In this document: positions 1-5,418 of the stretch, piece after piece
How positions within the stretch are numbered: position 1 is the stretch's first letter
Layout: every line of letters begins with the position of its first letter
DNA from: Clostridiales bacterium
Lineage (GTDB): Bacteria; Bacillota; Clostridia; Lachnospirales; WQUN01
DNA length: 6,170 bases
Reading direction: 5' to 3'
Assembly: GCA_031269415.1 (NCBI GenBank)
Contig: JAISZF010000152.1
Span: 1 to 6,170 of the forward strand
Made by a program: the position numbers and the translations under genes
The notes under the pieces: model-generated
What the model saw: only the letters and a program-made list of their open reading frames with translations
Told to the model about the DNA's origin: nothing
Database searches by the model: none

Positions 1-180
1 CCGACATAGAGCCAAGCAAAACGATAACAATCGAGTACCGCGCAAAAGAGGGCAAATGCGAACGATGCGGCAAAGTACATAAAGCCAGTTTCCCGGAAGG
101 GGTGGACGCAGCGGCGGTATATGGCAGCGGCATACAAGCGGTGCTTACATATATGACAAACTATCAGCATCTTCCACTAA
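1..180 (+). pseudogene. IS66-family transposase fragment (zinc-finger region), truncated
   Basis: An open frame starting at base 3 runs in from outside the window and reads like the region after the leader of IS66 TnpC transposases. A charged beta strand (ITIEYRAKEGK) is followed by the CERCGK cysteine pair of the IS66 zinc-binding domain and then the family's GSGIQAVLTYMTNYQHLPL segment, where intact proteins continue with an E/ARxS-type stretch. Here resemblance stops after codon 59 (base 179). The frame then continues as unrelated residues to a TGA at 222-224. The catalytic DDE domain is therefore missing downstream, so this is a dead remnant. The upstream end cannot be judged because the window cuts it. 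The assignment to IS66 rests on recognised motifs, not on an alignment. Confidence 0.8.
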
Positions 181-196
181 TTTTCGCGATAGCTTT

Positions 197-205
197 TGGT
201 ATAAT
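197..205 (+). promoter_or_regulatory. Extended -10 promoter for the ATPase gene
   Basis: TGGTATAAT at 197-205 is a perfect extended -10 element (TG, one base, TATAAT). No good -35 hexamer lies 16-18 bases upstream, which fits extended -10 promoters. The predicted start of transcription is near 212, giving a leader of about 22 bases. It lies only about 20 bases after the point where the transposase remnant stops. Confidence 0.65.
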
Positions 206-233
206 AGAATCAAATCCATTGTGAGGCGATCTA

Positions 234-1430
234 ATGATACAAAGGCAAGAATACCTTGACTCCCTTATCAGTTTTCGTGATAAACAGTTAATCAAAGTCG
301 TAACAGGCATACGGCGCTGCGGGAAGTCCACGCTGTTTGAGCTGTTTCAGGATTATTTGCGCGGGGACGGCATATCCGACGAGCAAATTATCTCTGTCAA
401 CCTTGAGGAAGGCGAATATGACGAGCTTGAAACATACAGGCAGTTATACGGTTTCGTGTCGGAGCGGCTTTTGCCAAATAAGAAGATGTACGTTTTTCTT
501 GATGAAGTCCAGCGTGTGACTAACTTCCAAAAAGCCGTTGACAGTCTGTATGTGAAAAAGAACTGCGATGTTTACATCACAGGCTCGAACGCGTATCTTC
601 TCAGCGGAGAACTCGCGACCCTGCTTTCGGGGCGATATGTGGAGATTAAAATGCTACCGCTGTCGTTTAAGGAGTATGTCTCTAACTTTCCGGGGAATAC
701 GAACCTTGAGCGGCTATATACGGATTATATCCAAAACAGCTCGTTTCCGTACGCGTTGGAAATCCCGAAACAGAAAGACAGGCGGCAATATCTGCAAAGT
801 ATTTATGATACCATTGTTTTGAAAGACATTGTCGGGCGCAAGAAATTTCCCGATACCGCCATGCTTAAAAGTATCGTCCGCTTCATGTTCGACAACATCG
901 GAAATCTCTGCTCGACAAAAAGCATTGCCGATACCATGACTTCGGCAGGGCGAAAAATCTCTGTTCATACAGTCGAGAGTTATCTGACTTCACTGACCGA
1001 GTGCTTTATCTTCTATCAAATCGGACGTTACGACGTAAAGGGCAAGCAATATCTGAAAACGGGCGACAAATATTATGCCGCCGATATCGGTTTACGCTAC
1101 GCCCTGCTTGGAACGAAAAAAGCGGATATGGGTCATATCCTTGAAAATGTCGTGTTCCTCGAATTGATTAGGCGGGGCTATGAAGTATACGTCGGCAAGG
1201 TCGGCGGCGCCGAGGTCGATTTTATCACTATCAGCGATGAAGGTGAGGAATACTATCAGATTGCCTATACCGTCATTGACTCGAACGGCGAAACCCTGCG
1301 ACGCGAACTTGCGCCTCTTAACGCTATCAGCGACCATAATCCCAAATATCTTTTGACAATGGACAACACGCCTCGCGCCTCGCACAACGGCATTAAGCAG
1401 ATAAACCTACTTGATTGGCTTTTGCGATAG
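234..1430 (+). CDS. AAA-family ATPase with C-terminal DUF4143
   Basis: This 398-residue protein has the layout and usual length of the AAA/DUF4143 ATPases. The N-terminal domain carries a Walker A loop GIRRCGKST (25-33), a Walker B strand ending in FLDEVQ (88-93), a sensor-like TGSN (116-119) and LLSGRY with a candidate arginine finger at R134. A middle winged-helix-like part spans about 205-265. The C-terminal DUF4143 part contains ENVVFLEL (304-311), EVDF (327-330) and YQIAY (341-345), a spacing that resembles a PD-(D/E)xK nuclease-like fold whose activity is uncertain. The start is set by GAGG at 223-226, seven bases before the ATG. These proteins are common in clostridia, Bacteroidetes and archaea. 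Their cellular role is poorly defined, with DNA-linked or toxin-like roles proposed. It has its own promoter, lies beside a transposase remnant and shows no link to the sugar genes. Confidence 0.9.
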   Translation: MIQRQEYLDSLISFRDKQLIKVVTGIRRCGKSTLFELFQDYLRGDGISDEQIISVNLEEGEYDELETYRQLYGFVSERLLPNKKMYVFLDEVQRVTNFQKAVDSLYVKKNCDVYITGSNAYLLSGELATLLSGRYVEIKMLPLSFKEYVSNFPGNTNLERLYTDYIQNSSFPYALEIPKQKDRRQYLQSIYDTIVLKDIVGRKKFPDTAMLKSIVRFMFDNIGNLCSTKSIADTMTSAGRKISVHTVESYLTSLTECFIFYQIGRYDVKGKQYLKTGDKYYAADIGLRYALLGTKKADMGHILENVVFLELIRRGYEVYVGKVGGAEVDFITISDEGEEYYQIAYTVIDSNGETLRRELAPLNAISDHNPKYLLTMDNTPRASHNGIKQINLLDWLLR

Positions 1431-1446
1431 AGCCTGAATACTCAAA

Positions 1447-1489
1447 ATAAGCCGGACAAGCGCCGATACCCGGCACGAATCCGGCTTAT
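1447..1489 (-). terminator. Two-tier hairpin, likely terminator of the epimerase transcript
   Basis: A perfect 10-base inverted repeat (ATAAGCCGGA at 1447-1456, TCCGGCTTAT at 1480-1489) encloses a symmetrical 3x3 internal loop and an inner 6-base stem (1460-1465 with 1471-1476) closed by a 5-base loop. In the minus-strand RNA the inner stem has one G-U wobble. In the plus-strand RNA the same position is a C-A mismatch. Read leftwards, the stem ends in TTATTTT, a fair U-tract. Both points favour action on the leftward epimerase mRNA. It may also stop the ATPase transcript arriving from the left, since the two genes converge here. Confidence 0.6.
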
Positions 1490-1541
1490 AAAAGTTTGCT
1501 AATATGTATCAGGAAGCCCCATAAGCCTCCGTAACATGGAA

Positions 1542-1554
1542 GCCCGGTTCGGGC
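1542..1554 (-). other. Short GC-rich hairpin downstream of the epimerase
   Basis: GCCCG and CGGGC form a perfect 5-base stem with a 3-base loop, about 24 bases after the epimerase stop codon. No T-run follows on either strand, so it is not a convincing terminator by itself. It might protect the 3' end of the mRNA or be chance. The same stretch holds an 8-base direct repeat, GGAAGCCC at 1512-1519 and 1538-1545. Confidence 0.3.
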
Positions 1555-1577
1555 ATCATAGATTTCGACGGCCACTC

Positions 1578-2252
1578 CTAGGATCTCAACTCTTTGAAGA
1601 TATTCGCGTAAGGCCGGTTTTTGCCAAACAGCGCCGACGTACCCAATACGAACCCGTCCGCGCCTCTGGCGGAAAGATCGCGTATTCTTTCGGGTGAACA
1701 GGCACCGTCGATAATCAGTTTGTAGTCATAACTGTCTTTGAGCCTTATCAGACGATCAATCTTGCCGTCTACGAAGGGCAGATAACTCTGCCCCGCAAAC
1801 CCAGGATTTACGGTCATGACCAGCAGATAACTGATAATGGAAAGCAACGGGCCGATTGTTTCGGCGGATGTGCCTGGGTTCACCGCGATGCCCGGTAAAG
1901 CGCCCGCTCTCCTTATCTTCTCCAGCGTCCTCGGTGCGTGGACGTCCGCTTCGGGATGTATGTAAATAATACCTATCCCCATCTTGGCGAAAGACTCCAC
2001 ATAATCACCGGGATTATTGATCATCAGATGCGCGTCCGTGGGCTTTTGGGTGTGCGCGGCGATATATTGGGCGTCGCCCGCCCCCATCGCAAAATTCGGG
2101 ACAAACCGTCCGTCCATAATGTCTATATGAAATATATCCGCTCCCGCTTCTTCCAAAGCCTTTACCTCACCGTGAAGATTTCCGAAGTCCGCGCACATCA
2201 TGGATGGGCACAGAAGTTTTTTAATATCCGCGCAGTGTTCTTTCTGACTCAT
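1578..2252 (-). CDS. alsE: D-allulose-6-phosphate 3-epimerase-like protein (ribulose-phosphate 3-epimerase family)
   Basis: The 224-residue protein is a TIM barrel of the ribulose-phosphate 3-epimerase family and probably interconverts D-allulose-6-phosphate and D-fructose-6-phosphate in the cytoplasm. Visible are the N-terminal CPSMMCADF (15-23), FHIDIMDG (41-48), HLM (75-77), MTVNPGFAGQ (146-155), IDGACS (181-186) and GTSALFG (204-210). H42, D44, H75 and D182 match the metal and acid/base positions of the family. Several features point to AlsE rather than Rpe: PSMMCAD instead of PSILSAD, PGFAGQ instead of PGFGGQ, and DGAC where Rpe has DGG and E. coli AlsE has DGSC. The start at 2252 is preferred over an in-frame ATG at 2270 because AGGGGG lies six bases before it and nothing precedes the longer one. 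The neighbouring AlsK-like kinase supports the call. A pentose-phosphate epimerase role remains possible. Confidence 0.8.
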   Translation of the reverse strand: MSQKEHCADIKKLLCPSMMCADFGNLHGEVKALEEAGADIFHIDIMDGRFVPNFAMGAGDAQYIAAHTQKPTDAHLMINNPGDYVESFAKMGIGIIYIHPEADVHAPRTLEKIRRAGALPGIAVNPGTSAETIGPLLSIISYLLVMTVNPGFAGQSYLPFVDGKIDRLIRLKDSYDYKLIIDGACSPERIRDLSARGADGFVLGTSALFGKNRPYANIFKELRS

Positions 2253-2258
2253 CTTATG

Positions 2259-2264
2259 CCCCCT
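2259..2264 (-). promoter_or_regulatory. Ribosome binding site fixing the epimerase start
   Basis: AGGGGG on the minus strand, six bases before the ATG at 2252. It lies between this ATG and the upstream in-frame ATG at 2270, so it decides for the shorter 224-residue protein. Confidence 0.75.
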
Positions 2265-2273
2265 ATGCATTGA

Positions 2274-2285
2274 GTAAAGGTTTAC
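2274..2285. promoter_or_regulatory. LacI-type operator O1 (epimerase side)
   Basis: GTAAAGGTTTAC has perfect 5-base arms (GTAAA / TTTAC) around a central GG. It overlaps the predicted transcription start (about 2285) of the leftward promoter, an ideal repressor position. On the minus strand its surroundings match operator O2 at about 15 of 18 bases, which argues that the same protein binds both. The binding protein is inferred to be the LacI-family regulator encoded at 3350-4372. Confidence 0.75.
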
Positions 2286-2291
2286 CTATAT

Positions 2292-2320
2292 ATAATAAAA
2301 CATACATATTTCAGTGTCAA
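2292..2320 (-). promoter_or_regulatory. Strong sigma-A promoter for the epimerase gene
   Basis: On the minus strand, TTGACA (2320-2315) is separated by 17 bases from TATTAT (2297-2292). This is a consensus -35 with optimal spacing and a near-consensus -10. Predicted transcription starts near 2285, inside operator O1, about 33 bases before the ATG. Confidence 0.8.
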
Positions 2321-2349
2321 GAAAATTATAAAAATATTTACAAATGCAC

Positions 2350-2379
2350 TTGACAAGCTGGCAATACTCATAGTATTAT
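2350..2379 (+). promoter_or_regulatory. Strong sigma-A promoter for the hydrolase-regulator operon
   Basis: TTGACA (2350-2355), an 18-base spacer and TATTAT (2374-2379) form a near-consensus promoter. Predicted transcription starts near 2386, at the left edge of operator O2. The AT-rich 30 bases between the two divergent -35 boxes could serve as UP-element-like sequence for both promoters. Confidence 0.8.
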
Positions 2380-2385
2380 TTTTTC

Positions 2386-2401
2386 AGGTAATCCTTTACC
2401 T
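2386..2401. promoter_or_regulatory. LacI-type operator O2 (hydrolase side)
   Basis: AGGTAATCCTTTACCT has 6-base arms (AGGTAA / TTACCT) around TCCT, with only the two T bases next to the central CC unpaired. It covers the predicted start point of the rightward promoter. With O1 it brackets the divergent promoter pair; the dyad centres are about 114 bases apart, close to eleven helical turns, so looping by a tetrameric or paired repressor is geometrically possible. Binding is inferred. Confidence 0.75.
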
Positions 2402-2450
2402 AATGATTTATGAGATGGAAGAATTATCTGATGTGATATGTATTCGTTGC

Positions 2451-2455
2451 GGAGG
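2451..2455 (+). promoter_or_regulatory. Ribosome binding site fixing the hydrolase start
   Basis: GGAGG seven bases before the ATG at 2463. The longer in-frame start at 2403 has no such site and would begin right beside operator O2, so the shorter protein is preferred. Confidence 0.85.
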
Positions 2456-2462
2456 CTCAAAG

Positions 2463-3353
2463 ATGAAAGTCATATTCGACACAGATATCGGCAACGACAT
2501 CGACGACACTCTGGCGCTGACATATCTGTTATGCCAGCCGGAATGTGAGTTGCTGGGCGTTACCACCACCACTGGGTTGCCGGTTCAACGGGCAAAGCTC
2601 GCGGATTCGGTTATAAAATACTTTGGAAAAGACATACCCGTTTACCCTGGAGTGGAAAATCCGATCCTGACTCCGCAGAAGCAGCCATTATGCCCGCAGG
2701 AGGCCGTATTGGAACATTGTGTTCACTCAAGAGCCTTCCGGATGAATTACGCTGTGGAATTTATCCGCGAGATGACTGAACAATACCCCGGTGAAATCAC
2801 ATTAATATCTGTGGGTCCGGCGACGAATTTGGGTGTGCTGTTCGCTGCCTACCCGAACGCTGCCTCCGGCTTACGAGCGGTTTCACAAATGATAGGATAT
2901 TATAAGTTTAACGCCCCGTTGATTCGCGGCTACAGTGAGTGGAACTGCTACTGCGATCCCATCGCCGCGCAGATATGTTTTCAAGCGCCAATAGACTCGT
3001 ACAGGTTGTTCGGGCTTGACGTAACCATGAAGCTTATTCTTTCCGAGCAAGAAACCCGGGAGCGGTTTACGTCTCGGTCATTCGGGCCGGTTAATATGTA
3101 TCGGGATTTTTGGTTCAGACGACAGGCGGATCGACCAGGTATGATCTTCCACGATCCACTTGCCGCCGCCTGCGTATTTGATGAAAGCATATGCGGATAC
3201 GTCAGGGGAGGCGTTGCCGTTGACTTGAAGAGCGATATTTTTTACGCGGCCACTCTTATGAAAGAAGGCGAGGGCTCGCACGAGGCAGCCGTATCGGTGG
3301 ATGTCGAACGTTTTTTTACACACTTTTTCGATGTCGTCAACGGAGCGGGATGA
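2463..3353 (+). CDS. Nucleoside hydrolase family protein (IUNH-like)
   Basis: The 296-residue protein belongs to the inosine-uridine preferring nucleoside hydrolase family, which cleaves the N-glycosidic bond of nucleosides to free base and sugar using an active-site calcium. It keeps the N-terminal aspartate cluster DTDIGNDIDD (6-15; a common variant of the shorter DTDPGIDD form), VGPATNL (117-123), the ligand-binding strand SEWNCYCDP (158-166, with W160 where classical enzymes have F) and FHDP (229-232) with the catalytic-type histidine. The hydrolase is therefore probably active. No signal peptide is seen, so it acts in the cytoplasm. Its stop overlaps the start of the regulator gene by four bases, so the two are co-transcribed from the promoter at 2350-2379 under operator O2. 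Substrate is not readable from sequence; the allose/allulose-type neighbours suggest a non-standard sugar moiety, though plain ribonucleosides cannot be excluded. Confidence 0.88.
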   Translation: MKVIFDTDIGNDIDDTLALTYLLCQPECELLGVTTTTGLPVQRAKLADSVIKYFGKDIPVYPGVENPILTPQKQPLCPQEAVLEHCVHSRAFRMNYAVEFIREMTEQYPGEITLISVGPATNLGVLFAAYPNAASGLRAVSQMIGYYKFNAPLIRGYSEWNCYCDPIAAQICFQAPIDSYRLFGLDVTMKLILSEQETRERFTSRSFGPVNMYRDFWFRRQADRPGMIFHDPLAAACVFDESICGYVRGGVAVDLKSDIFYAATLMKEGEGSHEAAVSVDVERFFTHFFDVVNGAG

Positions 3354-4372
3354 ATGAGATGGTATACAATACGCGTGATAAGCAATTATCCGTTAAAACT
3401 ATTGCCGAAATGGCTGGGGTTTCGGTAGCCACAGTTTCAAGGGTAATCAATCAAAACGGTCGGTTTTCAGCGGAAACGGAGAAACGAGTTAAGGATATAA
3501 TCAAACAGTTCGACTATCAACCCAATCAACTGGCACGCGGCTTGAGAGTGAGCAAGACGCGAGTGATTGGCATCCTTGTTCCAGATATAACAAACGAATT
3601 TTTTTCTCGAATAACCTTGAAAATTCAGCAGGCCCTATATGCCTACAATTATGCCACGATTGTCTGCAATACGAACGAAACCGCTGAAATTGAGATCCAA
3701 CACATGAAAATGCTGAAATCTCAGCGCGTAAGCGGTTTGATATATATATCCGGCGGCATATGCGGCGATTTTTTCTATCCGACTGTGTTTATCGACAGAA
3801 GGCCAAGCAACGAGGATCTCGACGCAACTTGTGTTTTTATTGAAAGCGATAATCGCATGGGCGGTTACATAGCGGCAAAGGAATTGTTAAAGAATGGCTG
3901 CAAAAAAATAGCGTTTATCCGCTTCAAGGATAATATATCTTCCCACGAAGAGCGACTGGTAGGATACCGGCAGGCTATAGAGGAAGCCGGCATGACTCAT
4001 GATCCTAATCTGATTATATACGCTAAGAACGTTAGCCTAGAAGAAGGGGCGGCGGCTTCAGACGCTTTGTTCAGCCGCAACCCTGATACAGACGGAGTCT
4101 TTTGCTCGACAGATCTTCTGGCGGTTGGCGTTATTAAGCGGCTAAATGAAAAGGGTTGGAACGTGCCGCGTCAAGTCAAGGTTATTGGTTTCGACAATAT
4201 CAGCATAGCCAACGTAATTCATCCCAGCCTTACCACTGTGCATCAGGATATAGACTCATTCGCCTCGTTGTCTGTAAACGCCCTGATGTCCATGATAGAC
4301 GGGGAACCTGTTAAACAGAATGTCTATACGGTGCCAGTGAAGCTTATTACACGTGAATCCACGCGGATTTAG
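3350..4372 (+). CDS. LacI-family transcriptional regulator
   Basis: This 340-residue protein has the LacI/GalR layout. Residues about 14-34 form the helix-turn-helix (TIAEMAGVSVATVSRVIN). Residues 57-66 (QPNQLARGLR) form the hinge helix, with a leucine in RGL where PurR-type proteins insert into the central operator step. From about residue 71 (RVIGILVPDITNEFF) follows a periplasmic-binding-protein-like effector domain that ends in GFDNISIA, HPSLTTVHQD and PVKLITRES motifs typical of the family. The ATG overlaps the hydrolase stop (ATGA), with GGAG four bases upstream; an alternative ATG at 3359 would lack a good site. It is the obvious candidate to bind the four dyads at O1-O4. Because it is transcribed from the O2-controlled promoter, it should regulate its own synthesis. 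The effector is unknown, probably the imported sugar or its phosphate. Confidence 0.93.
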   Translation: MNEMVYNTRDKQLSVKTIAEMAGVSVATVSRVINQNGRFSAETEKRVKDIIKQFDYQPNQLARGLRVSKTRVIGILVPDITNEFFSRITLKIQQALYAYNYATIVCNTNETAEIEIQHMKMLKSQRVSGLIYISGGICGDFFYPTVFIDRRPSNEDLDATCVFIESDNRMGGYIAAKELLKNGCKKIAFIRFKDNISSHEERLVGYRQAIEEAGMTHDPNLIIYAKNVSLEEGAAASDALFSRNPDTDGVFCSTDLLAVGVIKRLNEKGWNVPRQVKVIGFDNISIANVIHPSLTTVHQDIDSFASLSVNALMSMIDGEPVKQNVYTVPVKLITRESTRI

Positions 4373-4390
4373 CTCAATCTATTCTTAAAC

Positions 4391-4420
4391 TTAATCTCAT
4401 AGAAGCTCATGTTTTATAAA
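4391..4420 (+). promoter_or_regulatory. Possible promoter for the kinase gene
   Basis: TTAATC (4391-4396), an 18-base spacer and TATAAA (4415-4420) give a moderate sigma-A-like promoter. Predicted transcription starts near 4427, placing operator O3 at about +8 to +19. The -35 match is only partial, and read-through from the regulator gene is an alternative. Confidence 0.4.
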
Positions 4421-4427
4421 GAGCTTC
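4402..4427. repeat. Inverted repeat between regulator and kinase genes
   Basis: GAAGCTC (4402-4408) and GAGCTTC (4421-4427) form a perfect 7-base inverted repeat around a 12-base AT-rich loop that contains the candidate -10 box TATAAA. In RNA it would form a hairpin, but no T-run follows, so it is a weak terminator at best. It may attenuate read-through from the regulator gene or be a second protein site; its sequence is unrelated to O1-O4. Confidence 0.4.
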
Positions 4428-4434
4428 CGCGAGA

Positions 4435-4446
4435 GTAAACGATTAC
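4435..4446. promoter_or_regulatory. LacI-type operator O3 (kinase)
   Basis: GTAAACGATTAC has 4-base arms (GTAA / TTAC) around ACGA, so one pair is mismatched, and it has the central CG usual for LacI-family sites. It ends three bases before the kinase Shine-Dalgarno sequence GGAGG (4449-4453). It fits as a block just downstream of the candidate promoter or as a roadblock to read-through. Confidence 0.65.
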
Positions 4447-4461
4447 CCGGAGGTTGATCAG

Positions 4462-5397
4462 ATGGCTGCGCTCGAAAAAAAAAGCCGTGCGTGCATTATA
4501 GGGGTAGACATAGGCGGTACCAACATCCGTATTGGAGCGGTCGCGGACGATAATTCCATAATAAAAGAAGCACGCGCGTCGTCCGACACTATTGAGGGAG
4601 CGGGAGCCTCGGAAAAGCTTAAAGATTTCATCCGCGGCTTTATATGCGGGTTAGGCGAGAGTATAGAAGCCATTTCAATCGGTTTTCCCTCTATATTAAA
4701 CCGGAGCCGCACTGTGGCGTTGTCTACGCCTAATTTAGATGGCTTTGATAACATGTCTGTCAAAGCCGAATATGAAAAAGAGTTTGGTATTCCCGTTGTC
4801 ATTGAGAAGGACGCCTGCATGCTTATTTATAATGATATGGAAAAGTTCCATATCAAGCGCCAGGGCATAATTGTCGGCTGTTACTTCGGAACGGGAATAG
4901 GCAATATTATTCTGTGCGACGGTAAGCCTCTTGTTGGTTTCGACGGAGTGGCGGGGGAACTGGGGCATATACCTGTAATGGGCAAAAGCGACGCGTGCGG
5001 TTGCGGGCTTTACGGTTGTCTGGAATTGTACGCCTCCGGTAAAGCTCTGGAGAGGATTCGCGCCACGAAGTTCCCTCAAACACCCATCCGGAACGTTTTT
5101 AAGGAACACGCCGGATGTCCTGAAATAACGGAGTTTATTGATAATATGTCGATTGCCATATCCACCGAGATAAATATACTCAACCCGTTTTGTATTGTGC
5201 TTGGCGGCGGAGTTATCGCAATGAAGGGGTTTCCGTACGAAAAATTGCTAGAACGCGTACAGGCGCGCACAAGAAAGCCATTGCCGGCTTGTTCTCTTAA
5301 TATAATAAAATCTGATACCGCCAATGTATTCAACGGGGTGACGGGTGCGGCGATCTTCGCCCGCGAATATCTGTGGGAAGAGGTGAAGACAAGGTAA
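4462..5397 (+). CDS. alsK: ROK-family sugar kinase, D-allose kinase-like
   Basis: The 311-residue protein is a ROK kinase. It shows the ATP-phosphate motif GVDIGGTN (14-21), the catalytic aspartate in EKDA (115-118, D117), GTGIG (143-147), the GELGH motif with zinc-ligand H169 (165-169), the zinc cysteines of CGCGLYGCLE (179-188; C179, C181, C186) and GGGV (248-251). Several segments resemble E. coli D-allose kinase closely as I recall it: EKD with a following LIYNDM, GTGIG, GVAGELGHIPV, a KGFP segment after GGGV, RKPLPA and the NGVTGAA end. It likely phosphorylates D-allose or a related hexose at O6 with ATP in the cytoplasm, feeding the AlsE-like epimerase through an isomerase absent from this window. 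GGAGG lies eight bases before the ATG. Operator O3 is immediately upstream. Other hexose substrates (N-acetylmannosamine, glucose) are possible for ROK proteins. Confidence 0.85.
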   Translation: MAALEKKSRACIIGVDIGGTNIRIGAVADDNSIIKEARASSDTIEGAGASEKLKDFIRGFICGLGESIEAISIGFPSILNRSRTVALSTPNLDGFDNMSVKAEYEKEFGIPVVIEKDACMLIYNDMEKFHIKRQGIIVGCYFGTGIGNIILCDGKPLVGFDGVAGELGHIPVMGKSDACGCGLYGCLELYASGKALERIRATKFPQTPIRNVFKEHAGCPEITEFIDNMSIAISTEINILNPFCIVLGGGVIAMKGFPYEKLLERVQARTRKPLPACSLNIIKSDTANVFNGVTGAAIFAREYLWEEVKTR

Positions 5398-5418
5398 TTG
5401 GTAAATTTATACCCAGAA

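Noticed and set aside
1092..1385. 97-codon open frame on the minus strand inside the ATPase gene
   Set aside because: It overlaps the conserved DUF4143 region of a clear gene, has no motif and no convincing start signal.
2253..2270. Six-residue extension of the epimerase from the ATG at 2270
   Set aside because: The only good ribosome binding site, AGGGGG, lies inside the extension and points to the ATG at 2252.
1938..2273. 111-codon open frame on the plus strand opposite the epimerase
   Set aside because: It is antisense to a conserved TIM-barrel gene and shows no family features.
2286..2385. Riboswitch or small RNA in the AT-rich divergent region
   Set aside because: The stretch is explained by two promoters; no stable stem or known aptamer pattern was seen.
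2403..2462. 20-residue N-terminal extension of the nucleoside hydrolase from the ATG at 2403
   Set aside because: No Shine-Dalgarno sequence precedes 2403. GGAGG at 2451-2455 serves the ATG at 2463, and the DTD motif then lies at the usual place near the N-terminus.
4402..4427. Intrinsic terminator after the regulator gene
   Set aside because: The 7-base stem has a 12-base loop and no T-run follows, so it is recorded only as an inverted repeat.
4735..5109. 124-codon open frame on the minus strand inside the kinase gene
   Set aside because: It lies entirely inside a well-supported ROK kinase frame, has no recognisable motif and is best explained as a shadow.
5400..5413. Fifth operator GGTAAATTTATACC upstream of the permease
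   Set aside because: The arms GGTA/TACC are short, the inner pairs fail and the centre is not CG or CC. Only the GGTAA half-site is noted.
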